41,290 nucleotides of DNA, taken from assembly GCA_012519115.1 (NCBI GenBank), contig JAAYQW010000095.1, positions 1-41,290 on the forward strand, written 5' to 3'. This DNA comes from Spirochaetales bacterium. GTDB taxonomy: Bacteria; Spirochaetota; Spirochaetia; Sphaerochaetales; Sphaerochaetaceae. The translations under genes and the position numbers were made by a program. Positions 7,640-15,490 of this stretch are shown one piece after another. The stretch's first letter is position 1. Each line of letters begins with the position of its first letter. The notes below the pieces were generated by a model, which saw only the letters and a program-made list of their open reading frames with translations, was not told where the DNA came from and searched no databases.

Positions 7640-8788
7640 ATGAGGCTTGCCAGATTCGTATATGTTTTCTTGATGCTGTTGCTTTTCCCCACACTTCTTT
7701 TTGGGGCGATCACCGCCGTATATACACCTGAGCCGTATCTCGTCCTTCAGGCCAAACCCGGCCCCTTTACGAGTGACATGACGTTCGGGGCGAAGCTTGG
7801 AACCCTTATCGTTACGACTACCGATGGTGATAAGATCTATGCACCGACTTGGGGTTCCACCGACGAAGTCTCTAATGACGTCATTCTCAGTGGGCTGATG
7901 AGATCTTATCTCGGCGGACCGTTTAAGGAAGATACGCATAAGTTCCACATTATGAGCGTCGCATATCCCGAAGGATATCCCGGAACGCCGACCATTAGAG
8001 TGGTTCAGTCCCCTCATTCTCCGATCGTCTCGTGGTTTCCAAATACGGTGAATGCCAATCCGTTCCGGGTAGAGCTCTACCTTATGAGCACAAATTCAAC
8101 GAATCAGCACACAATACCTGTTTGGCGACCTGCAAGCTATTTTCATTTGAACACTGCATATACCTTGCCGGCAACCTTCAACCCGATCTTCAGTTTCATC
8201 AGCGCCAATGATCCGTGGATGAATGTCGGATGGATGATGGACAATGGAGAACCCGACCCCTCCCATGGATCATATGTGAGCGTCAACGGTGTCGCCGGCC
8301 CGAACAGCACCCCTATCGTTGATCCAACTGCGTATACCGACCCGGATAATCCCGGACAACCGGGAATGACGTACGGTGATCCTCCACAAATGGTCAGCTA
8401 CAGCGTATCCCTTACCAATCAGTCGATATCGTTCAACCTCGCTGATGCAATCGGTACAAACCGAAAAGATGTGAACACGATGACCATAATCGTTGCCAAC
8501 GGAAAGGTTGGCACCAACTACTCCCAACAGGTGATCTTCACTGACACCTCGGGATTCAGCAATTTCAGGCTGCTCCCTGAGCAAGGCGGATCTGCCTCGA
8601 TTCCCTTCAATCTCTTTTTTGGTGGAACGCAGGTACCGAAGGGGACTCCCATTCTTTGGAACACCCTTCAAAACGGTTCGAACAATATAAAAACGATTCA
8701 AATCGGGGGGATCGATCAGAACGCGATCGATTCGCTTGCCAGCGGAACGTACTCCGCCACGATCAGCGTGGAGATTCAGAATCCCTAA
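7640..8788 (+). CDS. Exported beta-rich protein P2, paralogue of P1
   Basis: It has 382 residues, the same length as P1. The frame is closed upstream by TAA at 7619, so ATG 7640 is the start, with GGGAG eight bases before it. The signal peptide (VFLMLLLFPTLLFGA) and the opening motif PGPFTSDMTFGAKLG match P1. The middle (about residues 75-240) is much more divergent, and the last 120 residues are close again, including the shared YSQxVxFTDT and the ending SGTYSATISVEIQNP. A Pro/Asp-rich linker sits at about 233-252. There are no Cys residues. Conserved ends around a variable middle suggest a scaffold that exposes changing surfaces. The ligand and cellular location are unknown. Confidence 0.8.
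   Translation: MRLARFVYVFLMLLLFPTLLFGAITAVYTPEPYLVLQAKPGPFTSDMTFGAKLGTLIVTTTDGDKIYAPTWGSTDEVSNDVILSGLMRSYLGGPFKEDTHKFHIMSVAYPEGYPGTPTIRVVQSPHSPIVSWFPNTVNANPFRVELYLMSTNSTNQHTIPVWRPASYFHLNTAYTLPATFNPIFSFISANDPWMNVGWMMDNGEPDPSHGSYVSVNGVAGPNSTPIVDPTAYTDPDNPGQPGMTYGDPPQMVSYSVSLTNQSISFNLADAIGTNRKDVNTMTIIVANGKVGTNYSQQVIFTDTSGFSNFRLLPEQGGSASIPFNLFFGGTQVPKGTPILWNTLQNGSNNIKTIQIGGIDQNAIDSLASGTYSATISVEIQNP
8588..8788 (+). repeat. 3' copy 2 of the duplicated coding segment
   Basis: Gap-free partner of 7137-7337; see P1 and P2. Confidence 0.8.
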
Positions 8789-8831
8789 TTAAGAGTAAAG
8801 CAAGTAACCAAAAGAAGTATTCTCTCAAAGA

Positions 8832-8860
8832 TAGACAATAAGAAAGGGGAATTATATACT
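8832..8860 (+). promoter_or_regulatory. Predicted promoter of exported paralogue P3
   Basis: TAGACA (8832-8837), 17 bases, TATACT (8855-8860). It does not share the block found before P1 and P2, so P3 may be controlled separately. Confidence 0.5.
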
Positions 8861-8898
8861 CGTATAAAAACAATAAAGATGATTGCTTTGGAGTAGCT

Positions 8899-10134
8899 AT
8901 GGATCGACCGCAAAAACTGGCAAAACTCTTTCTCACTCTGTTTATCATCCTCATCATGGGGATGATATCTGTTAGTGCGGCAGTCTATGCGGAGTATACT
9001 CCATCTCAAAGCCTGTATTTCAAACGTCCACCCCCACCGTTTACCAGTGATACTATGTTTGGCACCAAGCTGGGTCAATTCAAGATTTGGTCGGATGACG
9101 GGAATATTTACACACCGGTGGTCACCGTTACTCCTGATGCCTACTCAACGGCCATAAAGATGACAGGGCCTTATTCTTGGACTCCTCCAAACAACTATAA
9201 AACCGCTACGAATATTGCGTTCAATGTCATCTTTCTTGCATATCGCCAAGGTAGCGACCCGGCAACTGGACATCTTTCGCAGCCATGGAGCGATTCAAGG
9301 GTAGCGGTAGCGGGTGATATCGCAAATGTACAAGGTACCAGTGATCAGCCGTTTCTTGTCGATATCTATCTCATGAATACCAATATCATTTCTGGAATTC
9401 ACGGGATAGCTACTCTTGGCAGGTATGGAGCCGGATTTTTGCTTAACGCCGCTTATACATTCAACGCCCCGTTTAACCCCAGCTTTGGTTTGGCTACCGC
9501 TGATAATCCTAATACCTTTATGTATTCCTATATGAATAAGACAGAGCCTAGAACTACCGGAAACAACACCGGCGCGTATGTTACAGTCGAAAGCCCTTCG
9601 GGAAATAACACCGGATACGGCACCACCCCGATCGTTGACCCCGGAGGGATGAGCGGGGGAGAACCCGGCCAAGGAGATAATGGGGGAATTATCTACGGTG
9701 ATGAACCGGAGCCCGATCCGGTTATCAATACGTTATTTTCCTTAGCGGACAATGAGGTTTCCATCACGTTGAGCGATTATACCGGATCGCAGGTAAGAAA
9801 GATCAATAGTGCAACGCTGGGAGTAACGGTTCTCTATGGACTGGGTACCGAAATGATCAATGTGGATATAACGTTCACCGATAACTCGCCGGCAAGCTTG
9901 ACCGGTTTTCATCTTCTTCATGAGACGCCCGGGCCTACGATTCCCTATAACCTCTTCTGGGGAAATACGATGTTTCCAATAACGAAAGGCTCGGCGATTC
10001 CATTGAACAATTTGATTGAAGGAATCCATACGAATGATATTTACATGGGTCAAATAGATGAGACTGCCGTAAATCAAGCAGCCAGTGGTATCTATACAAG
10101 TACTGTCACCGTTACCATAACCAACCGTGATTAA
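8899..10134 (+). CDS. Exported beta-rich protein P3, diverged paralogue
   Basis: The 411-residue protein starts at ATG 8899 with TTGGAG five bases upstream. A signal peptide covers about residues 1-28 (hydrophobic LFLTLFIILIMGMISVSA). It keeps the family layout: PPFTSDTMFGTKLGQF near the N-terminus, a long Gly/Pro/Asp/Glu-rich linker at about 247-275, then the C-terminal domain with IPYNLFWGN and the closing SGIYTSTVTVTITN. The closing motif resembles spore coat U and fimbrial domains more closely than that of P1 or P2. Overall similarity to P1 and P2 is low outside these landmarks, so this is the older branch of the family. No Cys residues are seen. The function is unknown; a surface or periplasmic structural protein is the best guess. 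Confidence 0.75.
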   Translation: MDRPQKLAKLFLTLFIILIMGMISVSAAVYAEYTPSQSLYFKRPPPPFTSDTMFGTKLGQFKIWSDDGNIYTPVVTVTPDAYSTAIKMTGPYSWTPPNNYKTATNIAFNVIFLAYRQGSDPATGHLSQPWSDSRVAVAGDIANVQGTSDQPFLVDIYLMNTNIISGIHGIATLGRYGAGFLLNAAYTFNAPFNPSFGLATADNPNTFMYSYMNKTEPRTTGNNTGAYVTVESPSGNNTGYGTTPIVDPGGMSGGEPGQGDNGGIIYGDEPEPDPVINTLFSLADNEVSITLSDYTGSQVRKINSATLGVTVLYGLGTEMINVDITFTDNSPASLTGFHLLHETPGPTIPYNLFWGNTMFPITKGSAIPLNNLIEGIHTNDIYMGQIDETAVNQAASGIYTSTVTVTITNRD

Positions 10135-10172
10135 CCCTTAAACCGTCAATTGCCATTTGGCCTGCTGATTAA

Positions 10173-10188
10173 AACAATTTATATTGTT
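10173..10188 (-). terminator. Weak hairpin between convergent P3 and the export gene
   Basis: AACAAT (10173-10178) pairs with ATTGTT (10183-10188). On the minus strand the hairpin is followed by TTTTAATC, so it could end the minus-strand operon. The stem is short and AT-rich. Confidence 0.3.
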
Positions 10189-10212
10189 GGAGGTAGAGCT
10201 TCCTGGAATGCG

Positions 10213-10695
10213 TCAGAACCGCTTGATGAAGATCGAATCGACGCCGGCTCCAAAGGCGATGACCAGCGTGACGATGATAGCGGAGATGAGTACCCCCAAA
10301 GAGATTGCAAGGATTGTTTCCTTCTTCTTCAGACCCAGCACCCAGGAGCCGAGGGCGGCGGTCCATGCCCCCGTGACAGGCAGGGGAACGCCGACGAACA
10401 GGGCGAGGCCTATGTATCCCCATTTGTTGAAGTGCCGTTCGACTCGTTTTCTTGCCTGCTGAATAAAGCGGTCGAAGAATGAGCGGTACCACCCCCAGAT
10501 CCGGTAGAACACGTTGTGCAGCGATCCCAGGAAGAGGTAGACGAGGGGAGCTACCAGAAGATTCGCAAGGAATCCGATCAGACTGGCGAGGTACAAAGGA
10601 GCGCCGTTGAAATAGGCGTATGGAATCGCCCCTCTGAGTTCACTGATGGGAAGAATGCCGAGAGCGATCGTGATCAGATAGTGGACGAACATCAC
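10213..10695 (-). CDS. Small multidrug-export-family (COG2426, DUF-type) membrane protein
   Basis: The 160-residue protein has several hydrophobic segments. Its opening LGILPISELRGAIPYA and later LFVGVPLPVTGAWTAALGS are hallmarks of the sm_multidrug_ex family (COG2426). The family was named for possible export activity; its real substrate is not established. The start is GTG 10695 or ATG 10692; AGGAG lies eight bases before the GTG. The start overlaps the stop of the DUF362 gene, so the two are probably translated in a coupled way. The name should be read as a family label only. Confidence 0.8.
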   Translation of the reverse strand: MMFVHYLITIALGILPISELRGAIPYAYFNGAPLYLASLIGFLANLLVAPLVYLFLGSLHNVFYRIWGWYRSFFDRFIQQARKRVERHFNKWGYIGLALFVGVPLPVTGAWTAALGSWVLGLKKKETILAISLGVLISAIIVTLVIAFGAGVDSIFIKRF

Positions 10696-11810
10696 GAAGG
10701 AATCTCCTCATCAACCAGAATCGCGGAGGCGGGACACACCTCGTGACAACAATAACAGCGGATGCAGCGGTTTTCGTCAATCACCACGTGCTTCTTTTCA
10801 ACCTGAAGAGCATCAACGGGACAGATTTGAATACACTTTTTACAAAGGATGCACGCCTCTTCCAGAAAGAGGGGGGCTTTTCGCTGGCGTTTGACCCGCC
10901 AACGGACGAAAGGTCCGGCAAAGAAGGGAAGAATCAGAGCGTGGAAGAAGCGAGTCTTCTTTTGGACATCGATCCGTTTGTAATCGGTCTTGACCAGATC
11001 ATGCGCCTTCAGGTTCGGGTATTCACTCGGAGCTTTTCCCAACCCCCGCTTCAGCCCTTCGGCGACGATCGGAACATCAATCGGGTTGTAACCCATGATT
11101 TCCGCTTGGGCGTAATCAAGAGCCACCAAGTCTTTTGAAGCGAGAATCAGGCCAATCGGAAGGCTCAAGCCGTTGGCCGGACCGGGACCTTCCATCGCGA
11201 TGACTCCGTCCATCAGCGCGAAAGAGGCTTTGGCGACCGCGGCGATGCCGACCATCAGGGAGGCGAATTGCTCCCGGGTCGGAAAGCTCAGATGACAAGG
11301 GCTTTTATGGAGGTTCGGCACCAGGCCAAAGAGGTTCTTAATCGCACCCGTTGCGTACATCAACTGATGGGTCTTCATCTTCGGCAGGGAGAAGAGGAGG
11401 TCGACCTCCTCCAGCAACGAGGGGAGGGGAAGCTTCTTGTTCCGGGAATAGGGGATCGTGTAGGTGGTCGGGTGGTCGGTGAAATCGGCCCATTCGACCT
11501 CTTCTTCCTGGATCACCTTCCAAATTCCGCTGGCTCGGGGTCGAAAGTTCGGTGTATGGAGCCCCGGCGAATCACCGATCAGGATGCGTTTGGCTCCCTG
11601 TTCCTTCAGGAAACGGATGACGCTTCGAACGACCTGGCTGTGGGTGGTGATGCCAAGCTCCTCTTTGGAATCGGAGAGAATGTTCGGTTTCAGCAGAATC
11701 GTCTTGTCTTGGACGTCCGGCATCCCAGCAGAGATGCACGCTTCTCTGACCGCTTTTTCCACCAAGGACGGTTCATACGACTCACATCGAACAATGGAAA
11801 CACAACTCAT
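10692..11810 (-). CDS. DUF362 protein with C-terminal double [4Fe-4S] ferredoxin domain
   Basis: The 372-residue protein starts at ATG 11810, which overlaps the upstream stop as ATGA and has GGAGG five bases before it; an earlier in-frame ATG is not needed. Residues up to about 300 form the DUF362 domain (KTILLKPNILSD, LPKMKTHQLMYATGAIKNLF). The C-terminus carries two cluster motifs, CILCKKCIQICPVDAL and CIRCYCCHEVCPASAI, each able to bind a [4Fe-4S] cluster. Proteins of this type are thought to act in electron transfer, but no substrate is known. The gene is sandwiched in an overlapping three-gene operon with an rRNA methyltransferase and a small membrane protein, which gives little functional hint. 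Confidence 0.88.
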   Translation of the reverse strand: MSCVSIVRCESYEPSLVEKAVREACISAGMPDVQDKTILLKPNILSDSKEELGITTHSQVVRSVIRFLKEQGAKRILIGDSPGLHTPNFRPRASGIWKVIQEEEVEWADFTDHPTTYTIPYSRNKKLPLPSLLEEVDLLFSLPKMKTHQLMYATGAIKNLFGLVPNLHKSPCHLSFPTREQFASLMVGIAAVAKASFALMDGVIAMEGPGPANGLSLPIGLILASKDLVALDYAQAEIMGYNPIDVPIVAEGLKRGLGKAPSEYPNLKAHDLVKTDYKRIDVQKKTRFFHALILPFFAGPFVRWRVKRQRKAPLFLEEACILCKKCIQICPVDALQVEKKHVVIDENRCIRCYCCHEVCPASAILVDEEIPS

Positions 11811-12580
11811 CTGAGCCTCCGAATCAAACACATATAGAGCGGCCCTTTTCCGCCTGAAGCATCGGGAAGAATGATCGAACCGAAGGATCTCTTCTCTCCT
11901 ACGTCGAGAAGGATCTCTTCAAACCGTCCCGCTCTCCGCTTCTCAAGCTTGGCGACGACCTCTTCGTTCTCCTGAGGATTGATCGAGCAGGTGGAGTAGA
12001 GAATCGTTCCTCCCGCGACGACCGTTTCAAGGGCGGAGGCGAGCATCGCGAACTGATTGACCGCAAGGCGCTTGGGTCTTGCCGGCGACCACTCTCTCAG
12101 CGCTTTCTCATCAGCCAAGACATGACGCTCACTGGAACAGGGCGCATCAAGGAGAATCTTATCATACGCATCCTGCTCATAGAGGGACCACTTTGTCGCA
12201 TCATGGCTGGTGATCGTCATATTGGCTCGATCCTTCTCGGAAAGATGATCCTGTATCACATCCCGCAGGCGAGCCCTTCGAGCGGAGGAACGGTCATTTG
12301 CGGTCAAGCTTCCCGATCCCTTCAGTGCAGTCGCCAGTATAAGCGTTTTTCCCCCGGGAGCCGCGCACAGGTCCAAGACGCGGTCTCCTTCGCTCACACC
12401 CAACGCCCGGGCTGCGACGATCGATGCTTCATCAAGATAGTATGGCTGGAGCAACCCCTCCGCATAGGCGATAGGCTTGCGCTCTTTGAGGAGCGCTTTT
12501 TTCAAGGAATCCCAGCGATCCTGATAGAATGACCGGTAGTATTCATCAAACGCGGACGCTGCGGAGGTGTTCTTGACCAT
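11807..12580 (-). CDS. NOL1/NOP2/Sun-family RNA (cytosine-5) methyltransferase
   Basis: The 257-residue protein has the SAM-binding motif DLCAAPGGKT at about 70, and the two catalytic cysteines in DAPCSSERH and YSTCSINPQENEEVV. It would methylate a cytosine in rRNA (RsmB or RsmF type) or tRNA using S-adenosylmethionine. It lacks the N-terminal NusB-like domain of RsmB and the C-terminal RNA-binding domain of RsmF, so it is a minimal form. The start at 12580 has no Shine-Dalgarno sequence. A promoter with its -10 box ending six bases before the ATG suggests a leaderless transcript. It heads an operon of three overlapping genes. Confidence 0.9.
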   Translation of the reverse strand: MVKNTSAASAFDEYYRSFYQDRWDSLKKALLKERKPIAYAEGLLQPYYLDEASIVAARALGVSEGDRVLDLCAAPGGKTLILATALKGSGSLTANDRSSARRARLRDVIQDHLSEKDRANMTITSHDATKWSLYEQDAYDKILLDAPCSSERHVLADEKALREWSPARPKRLAVNQFAMLASALETVVAGGTILYSTCSINPQENEEVVAKLEKRRAGRFEEILLDVGEKRSFGSIILPDASGGKGPLYMCLIRRLR

Positions 12581-12586
12581 GAATCG

Positions 12587-12615
12587 ACTGTATCAGCTTT
12601 TTCTGCTCTTGTGAA
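12587..12615 (-). promoter_or_regulatory. Promoter placing transcription start on the methyltransferase ATG
   Basis: On the minus strand TTCACA (12615-12610), 17 bases, then TACAGT (12592-12587) with extended TG. Six bases separate the -10 from ATG 12580, so the start codon would be the 5' end of the mRNA. Its -35 shares bases with the divergent ccdA promoter. Confidence 0.6.
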
Positions 12616-12638
12616 CAACCTGCAACGTGTGCTATATA
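12609..12638 (+). promoter_or_regulatory. Promoter placing transcription start on the ccdA ATG
   Basis: TTGTGA (12609-12614), 18 bases, then TATATA (12633-12638) with extended TG. Six bases then lead to ATG 12645. The -35 overlaps that of the methyltransferase promoter on the other strand, so only one polymerase may bind at a time. Confidence 0.6.
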
Positions 12639-12644
12639 TGGCCA

Positions 12645-13316
12645 ATGGCATACCTGACTGCGTTTTTAGAAGGGATCATCAGCTTTATCAGTCCCTGTAT
12701 TTTACCGATTCTCCCCCTCTATTTTTCCTACCTGGCGGGGGGAATAACCGACCGTGAAGAGCGTAAAGGCATACTGATGACCAACTCGATCGCATTCGTG
12801 TCGGGGTTCACGATCCTCTTCGTCGCCCTCGGGGCGGCTTCGACCTCGATCGGACGATTTTTAAGCGATCACCTGGAGTTCCTCAACCGCATAGGGGGCG
12901 TTCTCGTGATCCTTTTTGCGATCAACAACCTCGGTTTCGTACTGATTCCTGCGTTGAACAAGAATCGCCAAATCCAATTCAAGGGCCTTTACAATATGAC
13001 GATCGGCAAGAGCATCCTCTTTGGAATCGTGTTCGCCATCGGCTGGACCCCGTGCGTGGGGCCGCTATTGGGTTCCGCGCTGATGATGGCGGCGAACGCC
13101 ACCCTGATGTACAAGGGAATGCTGACGCTCCTCTTTTATGCGCTGGGATTAGGAATTCCGTTCCTCCTTTCAGCATTGCTTCTCGACCGGTTGGAAGGAG
13201 TGTTCAATGTCATGAAAAAGCATTCCAACCTCATCACGATCACGAGCGGCGTGTTCCTCCTGGCCTTTGGCCTGGCATTGCTTCTGGGCTTCAATCCCGC
13301 CGCGCTCTTCTTATAG
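12645..13316 (+). CDS. ccdA: CcdA/DsbD-type thiol-disulfide membrane transporter
   Basis: The 223-residue protein has six hydrophobic segments. Its two reactive cysteines lie in SPCILPILPLY (about residue 18) and GWTPCVGPLLGS (about residue 135), exactly as in CcdA, which passes electrons from cytoplasmic thioredoxin across the membrane. The neighbour ten bases downstream encodes a membrane-anchored thioredoxin-like protein, its likely partner. I chose ATG 12645 over a GTG at 12627 because family members begin this way and because the -10 box (12633-12638) overlaps the longer version. No Shine-Dalgarno is present. Confidence 0.9.
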   Translation: MAYLTAFLEGIISFISPCILPILPLYFSYLAGGITDREERKGILMTNSIAFVSGFTILFVALGAASTSIGRFLSDHLEFLNRIGGVLVILFAINNLGFVLIPALNKNRQIQFKGLYNMTIGKSILFGIVFAIGWTPCVGPLLGSALMMAANATLMYKGMLTLLFYALGLGIPFLLSALLLDRLEGVFNVMKKHSNLITITSGVFLLAFGLALLLGFNPAALFL

Positions 13317-13325
13317 GAGTTTCCC

Positions 13326-14036
13326 ATGAAAAAACAGACTCGCAACTTATTGATAGCGATCATGGCGTTTATTCTGATCATCGTCCTTGCCTCCGTCCTC
13401 TACAACAAACTCGTAGATGATACCGCTCCGACCGTTTCCTATACCCCGGTATTGCGGGATCTTCCACCGAGTGAAAGCGCAATGAGCGTAGCGATGCCAG
13501 TCAATGAAGACGTAGCAACAGATATCTCCGAAGATGAAGAGTCTGCTCCTACAACCGAAGAAACAGTGGCGGAGACGGAAAAGGAATCGGATGAACTCAA
13601 GATGCCCAACATCCCCCTCTATCGCCTCGATGGCAGTGAAACCGACTTCTATGAAGTGGCTGATGGAAAGCCGGTGGTGCTCAATTACTTCGCCTCATGG
13701 TGTCCCCCTTGCCAAGCGGAGATGCCCGACTTCGTCAAAGCATTCAACACCTATGAAGACAGGGTGACGTTCATCTTCCTCGATGCGTTGGATGGGGAGC
13801 GGGAGAGTCTTGCCACGCTGAGGACGTTCATCAAGAAACAAGAGATGGATGAATCGTCGGTCTTCTATGATGAAGGGATCTTTTCCTACATCTTCCAGAC
13901 CACCAGCTTGCCGACGACCGTCTTTTTCTACGGCGACGGAGCGATCGCCGGCGGTCAGCTGGGGATGGTGAATGAGCAATATCTTAAGCTCGCCATCGAT
14001 GAGATCACTAGCGAAGCTTCACGAAACAGCCGATAA
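13326..14036 (+). CDS. TlpA/ResA-type membrane-anchored thioredoxin-like protein
   Basis: The 236-residue protein has an N-terminal membrane anchor at about residues 8-26, a long Ser/Thr/Glu/Pro-rich spacer at about 35-95 and a thioredoxin fold with the active site WCPPCQAEMP near residue 122. A cis-proline region (TSLPTTVFF) follows. It would reduce disulfides outside the cytoplasmic membrane with electrons from the adjacent CcdA. A good AGGAG lies upstream of ATG 13326. The last 29 bases overlap the convergent hemolysin III gene. The acidic spacer is unusually long for a ResA homologue and may span the periplasm. Confidence 0.88.
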   Translation: MKKQTRNLLIAIMAFILIIVLASVLYNKLVDDTAPTVSYTPVLRDLPPSESAMSVAMPVNEDVATDISEDEESAPTTEETVAETEKESDELKMPNIPLYRLDGSETDFYEVADGKPVVLNYFASWCPPCQAEMPDFVKAFNTYEDRVTFIFLDALDGERESLATLRTFIKKQEMDESSVFYDEGIFSYIFQTTSLPTTVFFYGDGAIAGGQLGMVNEQYLKLAIDEITSEASRNSR

Positions 14037-14673
14037 AGAACGCTACGCTTCCGCCGATGCAGAAGAGGTGCCAGATCGCATGGTGGTAGGGGAGGCGTTT
14101 GCCGGCATAAAACACCACTCCCGCCGTGTAGGTGATTCCTCCGGCCAATACATAGGGTAAAAGCCCCGGCGGCAGGAACGGGATGATATCGCCCCAGAAG
14201 AAGACGATGAGCCAACCCATCGCGATATACAGGAGAACGCGAAGAATCTTGAATTTTCCCCAGAAGAGAATTGTCAGGACGATTCCCGCGACGGCGATCG
14301 CCCATACCACGATGAGAACCATGATTGACGCAGCGGAGTTGATGCCGAGCATCAGCGGGGTGTAGGTTCCTGCGATCAGAATGTAGATGCTCGAGTGGTC
14401 CAGTACGCGCAATACTCGTTTGGCGTCACTCTTGGGCATAAGATGGTAGAGCGTCGACGAGCTATAGAGAAGAATCATCGTCAGGCAAAAGAGCACCATT
14501 CCCCAAGCGAGGGATCTTGATGAGTAGAAGGGGAACCGTCCAAGGACCATTCCAAGGGCCAGCACGGCAAGAATCGCCCCAAGACCATGGGTCAGCGCGT
14601 TCGCCCTCTCTGCGTGCGGATCATCGTAGTCGTGCAAGGTGATGTGCTTTTGCAGCCAAGATTCCGTTTTCAT
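14008..14673 (-). CDS. Hemolysin III (YqfA/PAQR-like) membrane protein
   Basis: The 221-residue protein has about seven membrane segments. Its signature residues are HAERANALTHGLGA near the N-terminus, SSTLYHL and LDHSSIYILIAGTYTP, and a closing HAIWHLFCIGG. The conserved His and Ser/Asp residues bind zinc in the PAQR superfamily, which supports an enzyme-like or lipid-related role. Despite the name, pore formation is not established for most members. The upstream TTAGGCG is a poor ribosome binding site. A weak TAGTGT lies six bases before the start, so this gene is a marginal leaderless candidate. Confidence 0.85.
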   Translation of the reverse strand: MKTESWLQKHITLHDYDDPHAERANALTHGLGAILAVLALGMVLGRFPFYSSRSLAWGMVLFCLTMILLYSSSTLYHLMPKSDAKRVLRVLDHSSIYILIAGTYTPLMLGINSAASIMVLIVVWAIAVAGIVLTILFWGKFKILRVLLYIAMGWLIVFFWGDIIPFLPPGLLPYVLAGGITYTAGVVFYAGKRLPYHHAIWHLFCIGGSVAFFIGCFVKLR

Positions 14674-14689
14674 CGCCTAACACTACAAA

Positions 14690-14724
14690 AAGCGGTCCTC
14701 CTTGAGCAAGATTTTGGACCGCTT
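14690..14724 (-). terminator. Rho-independent terminator of the amino-acid ABC operon
   Basis: AAGCGGTCC (14690-14698) pairs with GGACCGCTT (14716-14724). On the minus strand the hairpin is followed by a T-run, fitting termination after the ATPase gene, which ends at 14747. It lies upstream of the hemolysin III start. Confidence 0.75.
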
Positions 14725-14732
14725 CTTTTATG

Positions 14733-14750
14733 CTAGTAGAGTTCTACTAG
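14733..14750. repeat. Perfect 8-bp inverted repeat over the ATPase stop codon
   Basis: CTAGTAGA (14733-14740) and TCTACTAG (14743-14750) flank two bases. The stop codon of the ABC ATPase gene lies inside the right arm. Together with the adjacent terminator it could protect the 3' end of the message; chance is not excluded. Confidence 0.5.
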
Positions 14751-15490
14751 AGGATATGTTCGAGGAAGTGCTTTGTCCGATCGCTCTTGGGCTTCGTGAA
14801 GAGTTCATCCGGAGGAGCGATTTCAACGATCGATCCTTCATCCATGAACACGACGAGGTCCGCAGCCGCTCTGGCGAACCCCATCTCGTGGGTCACCAGG
14901 AGCATCGTCATCCCGCTTTTGGCGAGTTTGAGCATCACATCCAGAACTTCCTTGATCATCTCCGGGTCGAGGGCGCTGGTCGGTTCGTCAAAAAGCATCA
15001 CCTTCGGGTTCATCGCGAGCGCTCGGGCGATCGCCACCCGCTGCTGCTGACCGCCGGAGAGCTTGGGTGGATGCACGTTCGCCTTTTCCTCCAAGCCGAC
15101 AAGCTTCAGCAGCTCCATCGCTTCCTCATGCGCCTGTTTCCTGGAGAGTTTGCGAACTTTCATCGGAGCGAGAGTGATGTTCTCCAAAGCGGTAAGGTGG
15201 GGAAAGAGGTTGAAGGATTGGAAGACCATTCCCACTTCTTCCCGAATCGAGCGAATATCCACATCTTTTGCGGTTACTTCATCATCGTCGATGAAGATTC
15301 TCCCGCTCGTCGGCTCCTCAAGTCTGTTGATCGAGCGGAGCAGCGTTGATTTTCCGCTCCCGGATGGACCGATGATGACGACAACCTGTCCATCATCGAC
15401 GGTGAGCGACGCATTCACCACGGCATGAACCGTCTTGTGGTCGGTGGAGTGGTAATCCTTACAGAGGTTTTCCAATACAATTCTAGCCAT
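14747..15490 (-). CDS. Polar amino-acid ABC transporter, ATP-binding subunit (GlnQ-type)
   Basis: The 247-residue ATPase shows Walker [10 protein letters not shown], the Q-loop in [13 protein letters not shown], the signature LSGGQQQR, Walker B VMLFDEP and the switch His in VTHEMG. These are typical of the PAAT (GlnQ/HisP) group. It powers import of an amino acid together with the permease at 15483 and the binding protein at 16446. It overlaps the permease gene by 8 bases, so translation is probably coupled. The substrate cannot be told from the sequence. Confidence 0.95.
   Translation of the reverse strand: MARIVLENLCKDYHSTDHKTVHAVVNASLTVDDGQVVVIIGPSGSGKSTLLRSINRLEEPTSGRIFIDDDEVTAKDVDIRSIREEVGMVFQSFNLFPHLTALENITLAPMKVRKLSRKQAHEEAMELLKLVGLEEKANVHPPKLSGGQQQRVAIARALAMNPKVMLFDEPTSALDPEMIKEVLDVMLKLAKSGMTMLLVTHEMGFARAAADLVVFMDEGSIVEIAPPDELFTKPKSDRTKHFLEHIL

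Noticed and set aside
14008-14673. Hemolysin III gene as a seventh leaderless case
   Set aside because: TAGTGT six bases before the start is a poor -10 and the -35 is weak, so I did not count it.
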